From HXMU1420-2 sp040830545 (GTDB taxonomy: Bacteria; Pseudomonadota; Alphaproteobacteria; Rhodobacterales; Rhodobacteraceae), in the NCBI GenBank assembly GCA_040830545.1, contig JBFOMB010000104.1:1-12881 (forward strand): 12,881 nt of DNA, read 5' to 3'. Below, piece by piece: positions 1-5,861 of the stretch. Every line of letters starts with the position of its first letter. Position 1 is the stretch's first letter. The notes beneath the pieces were generated by a model that was not told where the DNA came from, did no database searches, and saw only the letters and a program-made list of their open reading frames with translations. The position numbers and the translations under genes were made by a program.

Positions 1-72
1 CGTTGGCATCCCAGCTTCCTGTTCTTTGATCATCCCAATGATCTGGGCTTCCGTGAAACGGCTCTTTCGCAT
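1..72 (-). CDS. IS3-family transposase OrfA (N-terminal 24 residues only)
   Basis: The minus strand translates from an ATG at 72 as RKSRFTEAQIIGMIKEQ after the initiator Met, then continues to the window edge. This is the hallmark start of IS3-family OrfA proteins of the IS407-like kind (RFTEEQI.G.LKE.EAG), which open a helix-turn-helix that binds the IS ends. A Shine-Dalgarno AAGGAG lies 7 bases before the ATG (plus-strand 80-85). The rest of OrfA and the OrfB integrase, normally made by -1 frameshifting, should lie to the left of the window. The family is clear; the subgroup is from memory of similar proteins. Confidence 0.85.
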   Translation of the reverse strand, partial: MRKSRFTEAQIIGMIKEQEAGMPT

Positions 73-74
73 TC

Positions 75-102
75 GTTTGCTCCTTCAAAAGGTTGAGCAA
101 AC
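75..102. repeat. Perfect 8-bp inverted repeat at the IS end, covering the orfA ribosome-binding site
   Basis: GTTTGCTC (75-82) and GAGCAAAC (95-102) are perfect complements around a 12-base loop that can pair further through CCTT and AAGG. On the minus strand the right-hand side of this hairpin holds part of the AAGGAG ribosome-binding site of orfA (80-85). RNA transcribed through the IS end from outside could therefore fold and hide the start site. Confidence 0.7.
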
Positions 103-111
103 TCTACATCA

Positions 112-622
112 GAACGAGGGAAGTTTCGGGGGGCAGGTCATCTGGAACAGCCCGCAGGCCCGCCTGACCTTTGACACATCCGATCTGGATGTCCCGTTTG
201 CCAGCTACAATCGTGAACTGATCGACATGCTGGACAACGCGTTGCAGGCGGACCTGAACCGGGCAGAGAACAGCACATCGCTCACGGATCAGGTCCGTTG
301 GCATCTGCGTCGTGCGCTGACCGCAGGCCGTCCGGAACTGCGCAGCATCGCGCGAGAGATGGCGATCAGCGAACGGTCCCTGCAACGGCATCTGAAGGGC
401 GAAGGGCACAGTTTCAAATCGCTGCTGTCCGATACGCGCCATGAACTGGCCCGCGACTATCTGGCCAGCCCCGATTTCGACATTGGAGAGATTGCGTATC
501 TTCTGGGCTACGAAGATCAGGGATCATTCTATCGCGCCTTCCAGAAGTGGGAAAACCAGACACCTGCGCAATGGCGCGTTGTCCGGTTGAACGGCGCAGC
601 AGGGCCACCCGCCCCCACCTAG
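112..622 (+). pseudogene. AraC-family transcriptional regulator, N-terminal half lost to IS insertion
   Basis: About 169 codons survive. The visible part starts inside the C-terminal end of an Arabinose_bd-type (PF12625) sensing domain (PQARLTFDTSDLDVPF, then YNREL). It continues into a complete AraC/XylS double helix-turn-helix: RSIAREMAISERSLQRHL is the first helix-turn-helix, and IAYLLGYEDQGSFYRAFQKW is the typical second one, followed by TPAQWR. Such regulators are usually about 330-345 residues, so roughly half is missing, exactly where the IS3 end sits. An in-frame ATG within the IS (26) keeps a 198-codon chimeric frame open, but its first 28 or so residues are antisense IS sequence. 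The gene probably once controlled the hydrolase and deiodinase-like genes downstream on the same strand, which is inferred from position only. The DNA-binding domain is intact, so a truncated product cannot be excluded. Confidence 0.75.
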
Positions 623-720
623 GCAGCGCCCAGCGCAACACCAGAAATCAACACCAAACCAGACGGGACCGGATCGACCGGCCCCGAACAATCGAACACG
701 TCAACTTTTGGAGAACTGAC

Positions 721-1647
721 ATGACCACCCAACCGACCCAGGACCAACTGACCACCATCAGGGCCGTGGCCCGCGGGCTTGTTTGCATCGACGGTGATCG
801 CGCGCCCATTCTGGAGACACCGGCAGACTATGGGCTGGCGTATGAAGACGTCACCTTCATGACAGAGGACGGCGTCAAGCTGGCCGCCTGGTTCATTCCG
901 GCGGAAGGCTCGGACAAGCTGATCATCTGCAACCACCCGGCCACGCTGAACCGCTATGGGTTTCCCGGGCATCTGTCCCCGTGGAGCGATTTCCAGAACG
1001 TCGAGGTGAAGTTCGGCAAAGTCCACAAGGCCCTGCACGACGCAGGCTACAATGTGCTGGCCTACGATCTGCGAAACCATGGGGAAAGCGACGGCGTTGC
1101 AGACAATGCCTGGGGTCAGGGGTTTTCAGATGAGTACAAGGATGTTCTGGCGGCCTTTGACTATGTCAAGTCGCAGGAAAAACTGAAGACCATGACGATC
1201 GGCCTGTTTAACCCGTGTGCCGGTGGCAATGCCGCGATGCATGCCATGACCGAGCGGCCCGAGGCCTTTGAGGACGTCAAAGCATTTGTCTGCGCCCAAC
1301 CGGCATCCATCAATATCATGTCAAAGGTTTCGATGAACGCGATGGGATTGGGCGCGTTCCAGGATGTTCTGGCGGAAGAGATCGAAAAGATCAGGGGTGT
1401 GCCCCTGAACGACATGACCCCGCATCGTCACGCCAAAAGCGTCACCATGCCCACCTACATCGTGCAGAACAAAGACGATGTCTGGACGATCCCGGATGAT
1501 GTGCAGACGATGTTTGACCTGATCCCCGGCAATGACAAGAAACTGCACTGGATCGAGGACGGCGATACGCGGCGCTTCATCGGATACAACTTCTTCGGTG
1601 ACCACCCGGAGACGATGATCGCGTTTTTCGATCAGCACATGGGGTAA
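721..1647 (+). CDS. Alpha/beta hydrolase with a Cys nucleophile, 308 aa
   Basis: The ATG at 721 is chosen because TTTTGGAGA lies just upstream; the frame stays open further left, but with no family-like sequence. The protein shows the fold's landmarks: a strand-loop IICNHPA (68-74) near the oxyanion hole, AYDLRNHGESDG (114-125), the nucleophile elbow GLFNPCAGGN (161-170), an acid-bearing VQNKDDVW (248-255) and a late His in FGDHPE (His295). The elbow has Cys166 where most relatives have Ser (GxSxG), as in dienelactone hydrolase, and Asn replaces the first Gly. There is no signal peptide, so it is probably a cytoplasmic hydrolase of an ester, thioester or C-C bond; the substrate is unknown. 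It follows the broken AraC-type gene by 98 bases and precedes the deiodinase-like gene by 158 bases. Confidence 0.85.
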   Translation: MTTQPTQDQLTTIRAVARGLVCIDGDRAPILETPADYGLAYEDVTFMTEDGVKLAAWFIPAEGSDKLIICNHPATLNRYGFPGHLSPWSDFQNVEVKFGKVHKALHDAGYNVLAYDLRNHGESDGVADNAWGQGFSDEYKDVLAAFDYVKSQEKLKTMTIGLFNPCAGGNAAMHAMTERPEAFEDVKAFVCAQPASINIMSKVSMNAMGLGAFQDVLAEEIEKIRGVPLNDMTPHRHAKSVTMPTYIVQNKDDVWTIPDDVQTMFDLIPGNDKKLHWIEDGDTRRFIGYNFFGDHPETMIAFFDQHMG

Positions 1648-1667
1648 AAAGGCTACGCCAGTTTGAT

Positions 1668-1700
1668 CGCATGTCGTGGGTCAGACCCCCGCGACATGCG
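1668..1700. promoter_or_regulatory. Long inverted repeat between hydrolase and deiodinase-like gene
   Basis: CGCATGTCG (1668-1676) and CGACATGCG (1692-1700) are perfect 9-base complements, and the enclosed GGG/CCC (about 1678-1688) could extend the stem. There is no following T-run, so it is not a classic intrinsic terminator. It could be a processing or attenuation hairpin, or a dyad operator for a dimeric regulator. It lies 20 bases after the hydrolase stop and about 105 bases before the next start. Confidence 0.45.
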
Positions 1701-1805
1701 AACGCCCTGCACCGCTTGCCAAAAGGGGTCGCGGTGCGCGGCGTGTTGTTCTACACCTGCCGGAACGCTGCGTGCGGTTGAAGAAACGGACAGGAGGCAG
1801 GCGCC

Positions 1806-2498
1806 ATGTTTTCACGCGAATATATCGAATACGAGGCTGTGGACCTGCCGGATCGCAGTGATCTGACGGACGAACAGATGCAGGCAGAGGCGGCGGCGTT
1901 CTATGACAAGATGAAGCGCCGCCATACGGTGCGGGATTATTCAACCCGTCCGGTGGCTCGCAAGGTAATTGAGGATTGCATCCGCACGGCGGGCACCGCA
2001 CCCTCGGGGGCAAACCACCAGCCGTGGCACTATGTGGCGATTTCAAACCCGGCGATCAAACGGCAGATCCGGGAAGCCGCCGAAGAGGAAGAACGGCGGT
2101 TCTATGATGGTGGCGCAAGTGACGAATGGCTCAAGGCGCTGGAGCCCATTGGCACCAATGATCACAAACCGCATCTGGAAGAGGCACCCTGGCTGATCGT
2201 CGTGTTTGCGCAGAAATGGGGCTATTTCGACGACGGTGACCGGTTCAAGAATTATTATGTCCCGGAAAGCACCGGCATTTCATGTGGCTTTCTTCTGGCG
2301 GCGCTGCATCATGCCGGTCTCGTGTCGCTGACGCATACGCCAAACCCGATGAAGTTCCTGACCAAACTTCTAGGGCGGCCCGAACATGAAAAACCGATCA
2401 TGATCGTTGCGGTGGGTCATCCCAGCGATGATGCGAAGGTGCCAAAGGTTGCAAAGATGAAGAAACCTTTGGATCAGATCATGACGCTGGCAGAATAA
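1806..2498 (+). CDS. Nitroreductase-fold flavoprotein, iodotyrosine deiodinase-like, 230 aa
   Basis: The start ATG at 1806 has an AGGAGG 8 bases upstream. The protein is close in pattern to iodotyrosine deiodinase (IYD), the FMN enzyme that reductively removes iodide from mono- and diiodotyrosine. FMN contacts are visible: RRHTVRDYS (38-46), IRTAGTAPSGANHQPWHYV (59-77) and LLGRPEHEKP (188-197). IYD-specific parts are also present: an EEEERRFY stretch (93-100), GTNDHKPHLEEAP (116-128), STGISCGFLLAALHHAGLVS (155-174), LTHTPNP (175-181) and the C-terminal KPLDQIM. The Glu96, Tyr100 and Lys121 positions match the Glu/Tyr/Lys trio that grips the amino-acid end of the substrate in animal IYD. No membrane anchor is present, as in bacterial homologues. 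Assignment to the nitroreductase superfamily is very secure; halotyrosine dehalogenation is inferred. Activity on another halophenol or nitro compound is the alternative. Confidence 0.9.
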   Translation: MFSREYIEYEAVDLPDRSDLTDEQMQAEAAAFYDKMKRRHTVRDYSTRPVARKVIEDCIRTAGTAPSGANHQPWHYVAISNPAIKRQIREAAEEEERRFYDGGASDEWLKALEPIGTNDHKPHLEEAPWLIVVFAQKWGYFDDGDRFKNYYVPESTGISCGFLLAALHHAGLVSLTHTPNPMKFLTKLLGRPEHEKPIMIVAVGHPSDDAKVPKVAKMKKPLDQIMTLAE

Positions 2499-2504
2499 CG
2501 TGTT

Positions 2505-2528
2505 GGCTGGGTCCAACCGGACCCGGCC
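2505..2528. terminator. Bidirectional terminator hairpin between convergent genes
   Basis: GGCTGGGTCC (2505-2514), loop AACC, GGACCCGGCC (2519-2528) gives a 10-bp GC-rich stem with one G-U wobble. It lies exactly between the stop of the deiodinase-like gene (2498) and the stop of the ribokinase gene (2529), and so can serve both strands. No strong T-run follows. Confidence 0.7.
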
Positions 2529-3449
2529 TTAGCGGGACAGCAAAGCCTCGACCTCTTGTAACGCGGGCATTGATGGTGCCGTGCCAGCCCGCGTCACGGA
2601 AATCGCTGCCGTGGCACAGCCGAACCGCACAGCGTCCAGCGGAGCATCCCCGCGCGCCAGCGCCGTGGCAAAGCCGCCATTGAACGCATCCCCTGCACCG
2701 GTGGTTTCCAGCACGGGACCTGCGTTGAACGCCGGGACATGCACAGGCTCGCCCCCGTCGTGGAACAGAACACCGTTTTCACCCAGGGTGATGATCGCCG
2801 TGCCGACGCCGGCCGCGCGCAGCGCCTCTGCCGCTCGGATCGCATCATCCACCGAATGCACGGCAATCCCGGTCAGCCCTTCGGCCTCGCTTTCATTTGG
2901 GGTGGCGTAGTCGCACAGGGCCAACATCCCGTCGGGCAGGTCGGCGGCTGGGGCAGGATTCAGGATGGTGATCACGCCACCCGAGCGTGCCATCTCCAAC
3001 CCTCGCATCGCGGCATCCAATGGCTGTTCCAGCTGAGTCATGAACACGCCCGCGCTGGCGATCAGATCAGCCTGAGCGTCAACGTCCGCAGGCGCAATGG
3101 ACCCCGCGACACCGGGGCTGATGATGATGGCGTTGTCGCCCGTCGCTTCCTCGACAAAGATGTAGGCCGCACCGGTATAGCTGTCGTCGTGTTGCGTCAC
3201 GGCGGGTTTCACGCCCGCCTCTGCCCAGGCGGCCAGCGCCATGTCCGCAAAGGGATCGCGACCCAGACGCGACACGAAATGCACGTCTCCGCCCGTGCGC
3301 GCCGCTGCAACGGACTGGTTTGACCCCTTGCCGCCCGGTCCAAGGGCAAAACTGTTGCCCATGATGGTTTCACCCATGCGCGGCGCGCGGTCCGCGCGGT
3401 AGGCAGTGTCGGCCACAAATACGCCCAAAATCACAATCGGTTTGCTCAT
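2529..3449 (-). CDS. rbsK: Ribokinase-type PfkB sugar kinase, 306 aa
   Basis: This phosphorylates a sugar with ATP in the cytoplasm; for ribokinase the reaction is D-ribose to ribose 5-phosphate. The PfkB signatures are in order: the substrate-side GPGGKGSNQ (37-45), NPAPA (164-168), TPNESEAEGL (183-192), and the second signature ETTGAGDAFNGGF (248-260) with catalytic base Asp254 and the GAGD anion hole. The length is normal for RbsK (about 305). It is the last gene of the minus-strand operon, starting 13 bases after the mutarotase stop, with GAGAGGA in the gap as a ribosome-binding site. The pairing with a FucU/RbsD mutarotase fits a ribose-like substrate. However, the associated binding protein is of the UgpB/MalE class rather than the RbsB class, so the true sugar may differ. 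Confidence 0.88.
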   Translation of the reverse strand: MSKPIVILGVFVADTAYRADRAPRMGETIMGNSFALGPGGKGSNQSVAAARTGGDVHFVSRLGRDPFADMALAAWAEAGVKPAVTQHDDSYTGAAYIFVEEATGDNAIIISPGVAGSIAPADVDAQADLIASAGVFMTQLEQPLDAAMRGLEMARSGGVITILNPAPAADLPDGMLALCDYATPNESEAEGLTGIAVHSVDDAIRAAEALRAAGVGTAIITLGENGVLFHDGGEPVHVPAFNAGPVLETTGAGDAFNGGFATALARGDAPLDAVRFGCATAAISVTRAGTAPSMPALQEVEALLSR

Positions 3450-3462
3450 CTGTCTGGTCCTC

Positions 3463-3915
3463 TCATGCGTCCGGCGGGATCACGCCCTTGCGGAACATGA
3501 AACAGCCATAGAACCGACGTTCGCCCGTCTGGATGACGGCATAGGCTTCTTTTGCCATGTCGTAGAAGGCAAAGCGTTCGATGCTGACCATCTGACGCGG
3601 CGCACCTTCGGCAGCGTCGATCACAGTTTGCACCTCGGACTGAACCGGCGGCACCTCGTCCGGGGCATCAACAATTTCCATCCGCCCGGCGAAATCATCA
3701 ACGAAAGTATCCAGCGGGAAAACCGACAGGATCGCCTCGGCCGCCTCGGCAGAGGTCAGGTTGTCCATCCGCAGCAGGTCGCCATAGACAGTTTCCCGCG
3801 CGATGGACCCGGATGGAAAATTCGTATCCGCCAGGATCAGCACATCGCCATGGCCCATGTCCCGCAGTGCATAGAGCACGTCGGCATTCAGCCTTGGATC
3901 AATTCCCTTGAGCAT
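3463..3915 (-). CDS. RbsD/FucU-family sugar mutarotase, FucU-like, 150 aa
   Basis: These enzymes interconvert anomers or ring forms of monosaccharides: RbsD acts on beta-pyranose and furanose ribose, FucU on alpha- and beta-fucose. The N-terminus MLKGIDPRLNADVL and MGHGDVLILADTNFP (20-34) carry the conserved catalytic His22 and Asp30. IERFAFYDMA (112-121) and TGERRFYGCFMFRKGV (130-145) are the C-terminal conserved blocks, with Tyr118 and Tyr136. These blocks match FucU better than RbsD. A GGAGG-type ribosome-binding site precedes the ATG at 3915. It sits 20 bases after the SGNH esterase and 13 before the kinase, so it likely supplies the kinase with the right sugar form. Which sugar is not shown by the sequence. 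Confidence 0.88.
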   Translation of the reverse strand: MLKGIDPRLNADVLYALRDMGHGDVLILADTNFPSGSIARETVYGDLLRMDNLTSAEAAEAILSVFPLDTFVDDFAGRMEIVDAPDEVPPVQSEVQTVIDAAEGAPRQMVSIERFAFYDMAKEAYAVIQTGERRFYGCFMFRKGVIPPDA

Positions 3916-3935
3916 CTTTGTCCTCCCTCCGGCTG

Positions 3936-4577
3936 TCAGCCGAACATTTCATTCACTTTATCCGCTATGGCCCGTCCCAGCGCGGCATGACCGTCCTCTG
4001 TCAGATGGATACCATCGACCGGATCGACATCGGCCACCGTGCCCGCGTCCAGGAACCCGACCCCATGCCGTTCAGCTATGGTCTGGAAATACCCTGCCAA
4101 AGCCTGCGATTTGACCGCACCACCTGCAAACATTTCACCCAGAAATCCGGTTTCCTCAATAGGCACCGGCGCAACCAACAATGCCTTGGGCGGCGCAAGG
4201 TCCGGCCCGGCAATTGAGCTATGGATCGTGCGGATCAATTGTTCCGCTGAAATCGCGATGTCGATGGCCGGCACGTTGTAGCGCATTTTCAGGTCATTCG
4301 TGCCCAGCATCACGATCACAAGATCCAGCGGTCGATGTGTATCCAGCAGCGCCGGCAGCACGCGCACGCCGTTCTTGTGCAGCCCCTCAACAGGATCGTC
4401 ATGGACGGTCGTGCGGCTGGGCAGTCCCTCTTCGATCACGTGCCAGTCGGGGCCCAGCGCAGCGGCCATCTGACCGGGCCAGCGCGTTGTCCGGTCAAAC
4501 CGGCGGATGTCCAGCGGGTGTTGCAGGGCAGGCGTACCATGCGTGTTGGAATCGCCAAAGCACATGACATTGCGCAT
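3936..4577 (-). CDS. SGNH/GDSL-family esterase, 213 aa
   Basis: All four SGNH blocks are visible: block I FGDSNTHG with nucleophile Ser10, block II EEGLPSRTT with Gly51, block III MLGTNDLK with Asn94, and block V DPVDGIHLTEDGH with Asp188 and His191. The pattern (GDSNTHGT, RWPGQMAAALG, EEGLPSRTTVHDDP) resembles the bacterial arylesterase/acyltransferase subgroup that includes MsAcT of Mycobacterium smegmatis. There is no signal peptide, so it should act in the cytoplasm. The start codon lies 2 bases after the ATPase stop, with AAGGAA inside the end of that gene, so the two are probably translationally coupled. In this operon a likely job is removing acyl groups from an imported sugar; this is inference from context, since the subgroup is promiscuous. 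Confidence 0.88.
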   Translation of the reverse strand: MRNVMCFGDSNTHGTPALQHPLDIRRFDRTTRWPGQMAAALGPDWHVIEEGLPSRTTVHDDPVEGLHKNGVRVLPALLDTHRPLDLVIVMLGTNDLKMRYNVPAIDIAISAEQLIRTIHSSIAGPDLAPPKALLVAPVPIEETGFLGEMFAGGAVKSQALAGYFQTIAERHGVGFLDAGTVADVDPVDGIHLTEDGHAALGRAIADKVNEMFG

Positions 4578-4579
4578 GA

Positions 4580-5641
4580 TCAGGTTCCTTGAATGCGTGC
4601 GCCTGTCTGGGCGTCAAACAGATGAATCGCACCATCAGCGGGGCGCAGGTGGATGTTTTGACCCGGCTGGAACATCTCGCGGTCGCGGAAAACGGCCACG
4701 ACTTCCTGCTCGCCCATGCGCGCGACCACGTGTGTTTCCGATCCGGTCGGCTCCACAACGGCCACGGTCATCGGCAACCCCTCGGACGCCAATTCCAGCG
4801 CCTCGGGCCGGACACCGCATGTTACGGCGTGCCCGTCCTCCAATGCTGCCGCAGCCGGCGCAGGAACCATCACACCACCGATGTCCAGCTGGCCACCCGC
4901 GCGCACGGTCGCGGAGAAAAAGTTCATGGAGGGCGACCCGATGAACCCGGCCACAAATTGATTGGCTGGCGTGTCATACAATTCCAGCGGCGCGCCAATC
5001 TGTTCGATCACACCGCCCTGCAGCACCACGATCTTGTCCGCCATGGTCATGGCTTCGATCTGGTCGTGGGTGACATAGACTGTGGTAGTACCCAACCGCT
5101 GATGCAATTCCCGGATTTCCGCCCGCATCTGGACACGCAGTTTCGCGTCGAGGTTCGACAGAGGTTCGTCAAACAGGAACACCTGCGGGTTGCGCACAAT
5201 GGCCCGGCCCATGGCCACACGTTGCCGTTGACCACCGGACAGGGCGCGGGGGTAGCGATCCAGATATTCGGTCAGGCCCAGGATTTCCGCCGCCCGATGC
5301 ACGCGATCCCGAATCTCATCTTTGGGCATCCGGCGCATTTTCAGGGAAAATGCCATGTTGGCCGCAACGGTTTTGTGCGGGTAAAGCGCATAGTTCTGGA
5401 ACACCATGGCGATGTCGCGTTCGCTCGGCGGCAGGTTATTCACCACCCGATCACCAATGTGAATCGTGCCGTCAGAAATCCCCTCCAGCCCCGCAAGCAT
5501 ACGCAGCAGCGTGGATTTCCCGCAGCCGGAAGGCCCAACAAGAACAACGAATTGCCCGTCCTCGATGTCCAGATCGACCCCGTGGATCACCTGCGTGCTG
5601 CCGTAGCTCTTTTTCAAGTCGCGGATTGTGACCTGCGCCAT
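4580..5641 (-). CDS. ABC sugar transporter ATPase, MalK/UgpC type, 353 aa
   Basis: This powers import of a solute captured by a periplasmic binding protein, acting as a dimer on the inner face of the membrane. Visible motifs: Walker A GPSGCGKST (36-44), Q-loop Gln82 in VFQNYALYPH, signature LSGGQRQRVAMGRA (134-147), Walker B VFLFDEP with Asp158 and Glu159, D-loop SNLDAKLR, and switch His192 in VTHDQIEAM. A C-terminal TOBE/MalK regulatory domain follows from about 235 (GFIGSPSMNFF, CGVRPE, FDAQTG). The start has AGGGGA upstream. It is the first gene of the minus-strand operon and diverges from the solute-binding protein 220 bases away. No permease partner is in the window. Substrate naming (maltose, glycerol phosphate, ribose) is not justified from the ATPase alone. 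Confidence 0.93.
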   Translation of the reverse strand: MAQVTIRDLKKSYGSTQVIHGVDLDIEDGQFVVLVGPSGCGKSTLLRMLAGLEGISDGTIHIGDRVVNNLPPSERDIAMVFQNYALYPHKTVAANMAFSLKMRRMPKDEIRDRVHRAAEILGLTEYLDRYPRALSGGQRQRVAMGRAIVRNPQVFLFDEPLSNLDAKLRVQMRAEIRELHQRLGTTTVYVTHDQIEAMTMADKIVVLQGGVIEQIGAPLELYDTPANQFVAGFIGSPSMNFFSATVRAGGQLDIGGVMVPAPAAAALEDGHAVTCGVRPEALELASEGLPMTVAVVEPTGSETHVVARMGEQEVVAVFRDREMFQPGQNIHLRPADGAIHLFDAQTGARIQGT

Positions 5642-5861
5642 GCTGTCCCCTAAACTTTTCCGTCGCGAATTTGCGCTCTTGGTAACATGTTAGCAGCTTG
5701 ACAGGCATGGACCAGACTGAAAAGCTTTCTTCAGAGTTGGGTTCGTGGTGCGGTGGTATACCGTTCCGGGCTGCGGTGGCGTGTCACACTACATCTATCA
5801 ACGCACCAATTGGCGTCGCCGGACGATCACCCAACGATAAACAGTTTAGGGAGGAGCCTTG
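5642..5861. promoter_or_regulatory. Divergent regulatory region with several palindromes
   Basis: This 220-base gap must hold promoters for both the minus-strand sugar operon and the plus-strand binding protein. Perfect palindromes are TAACATGTTA (5683-5692), AAAGCTTT (5721-5728), GGTATACC (5755-5762) and CCAATTGG (5806-5813). TGGTATACCG at 5754-5763 resembles operators of FadR-subfamily GntR regulators (core TGGTATACCA). A consensus -35 hexamer TTGACA on the plus strand lies at 5698-5703 beside the first palindrome, but no good -10 follows at 16-18 bases. Which dyad is an operator is not decidable by eye; no regulator gene for this locus is in the window. Confidence 0.5.

Larger units (their letters stand above)
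1..111 (-). mobile_element. End of an IS3-family insertion sequence (partial, continues off the left edge)
   Basis: The minus strand carries the 5' end of an IS3-type orfA that begins at 72 and runs off the window edge. Reading from the flanking gene inward, the minus strand at 111 begins TGATGTAGAGTTTGCTC. This fits the TGA tip usual for IS3-family termini and lies a normal short distance (39 bases) from the orfA start. The flanking AraC-type coding frame becomes recognisable just outside 111, so the IS has inserted into that gene. The exact junction and target duplication cannot be fixed because the other end is outside the window; the boundary may be off by about 10 bases. Confidence 0.8.

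Noticed and set aside
26..112. The first 28 or so residues of the open frame running into the AraC-type gene as a genuine N-terminus
   Set aside because: The same bases on the other strand encode the conserved start of an IS3 OrfA with a ribosome-binding site, and the plus-strand residues look like no AraC-family domain.
547..720. A longer N-terminus for the alpha/beta hydrolase beginning at 547
   Set aside because: It would overlap the regulator gene and adds an Arg-rich stretch unlike the family; the ATG at 721 has a proper ribosome-binding site.
2529..5641. Naming the locus a ribose operon
   Set aside because: The kinase and mutarotase fit ribose, but the binding protein and ATPase are of the MalE/UgpB and MalK/UgpC classes and an esterase is included, so the sugar is left open.
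4589..5653. A 354-codon open frame on the plus strand opposite the ABC ATPase
   Set aside because: It is an antisense shadow of a gene with all ATPase motifs; its translation shows no domain.
5698..5726. A complete sigma-70 promoter for the binding-protein gene starting from TTGACA at 5698
   Set aside because: No acceptable -10 hexamer lies at 16-18 bases, so only the -35-like hexamer is noted within the regulatory region.
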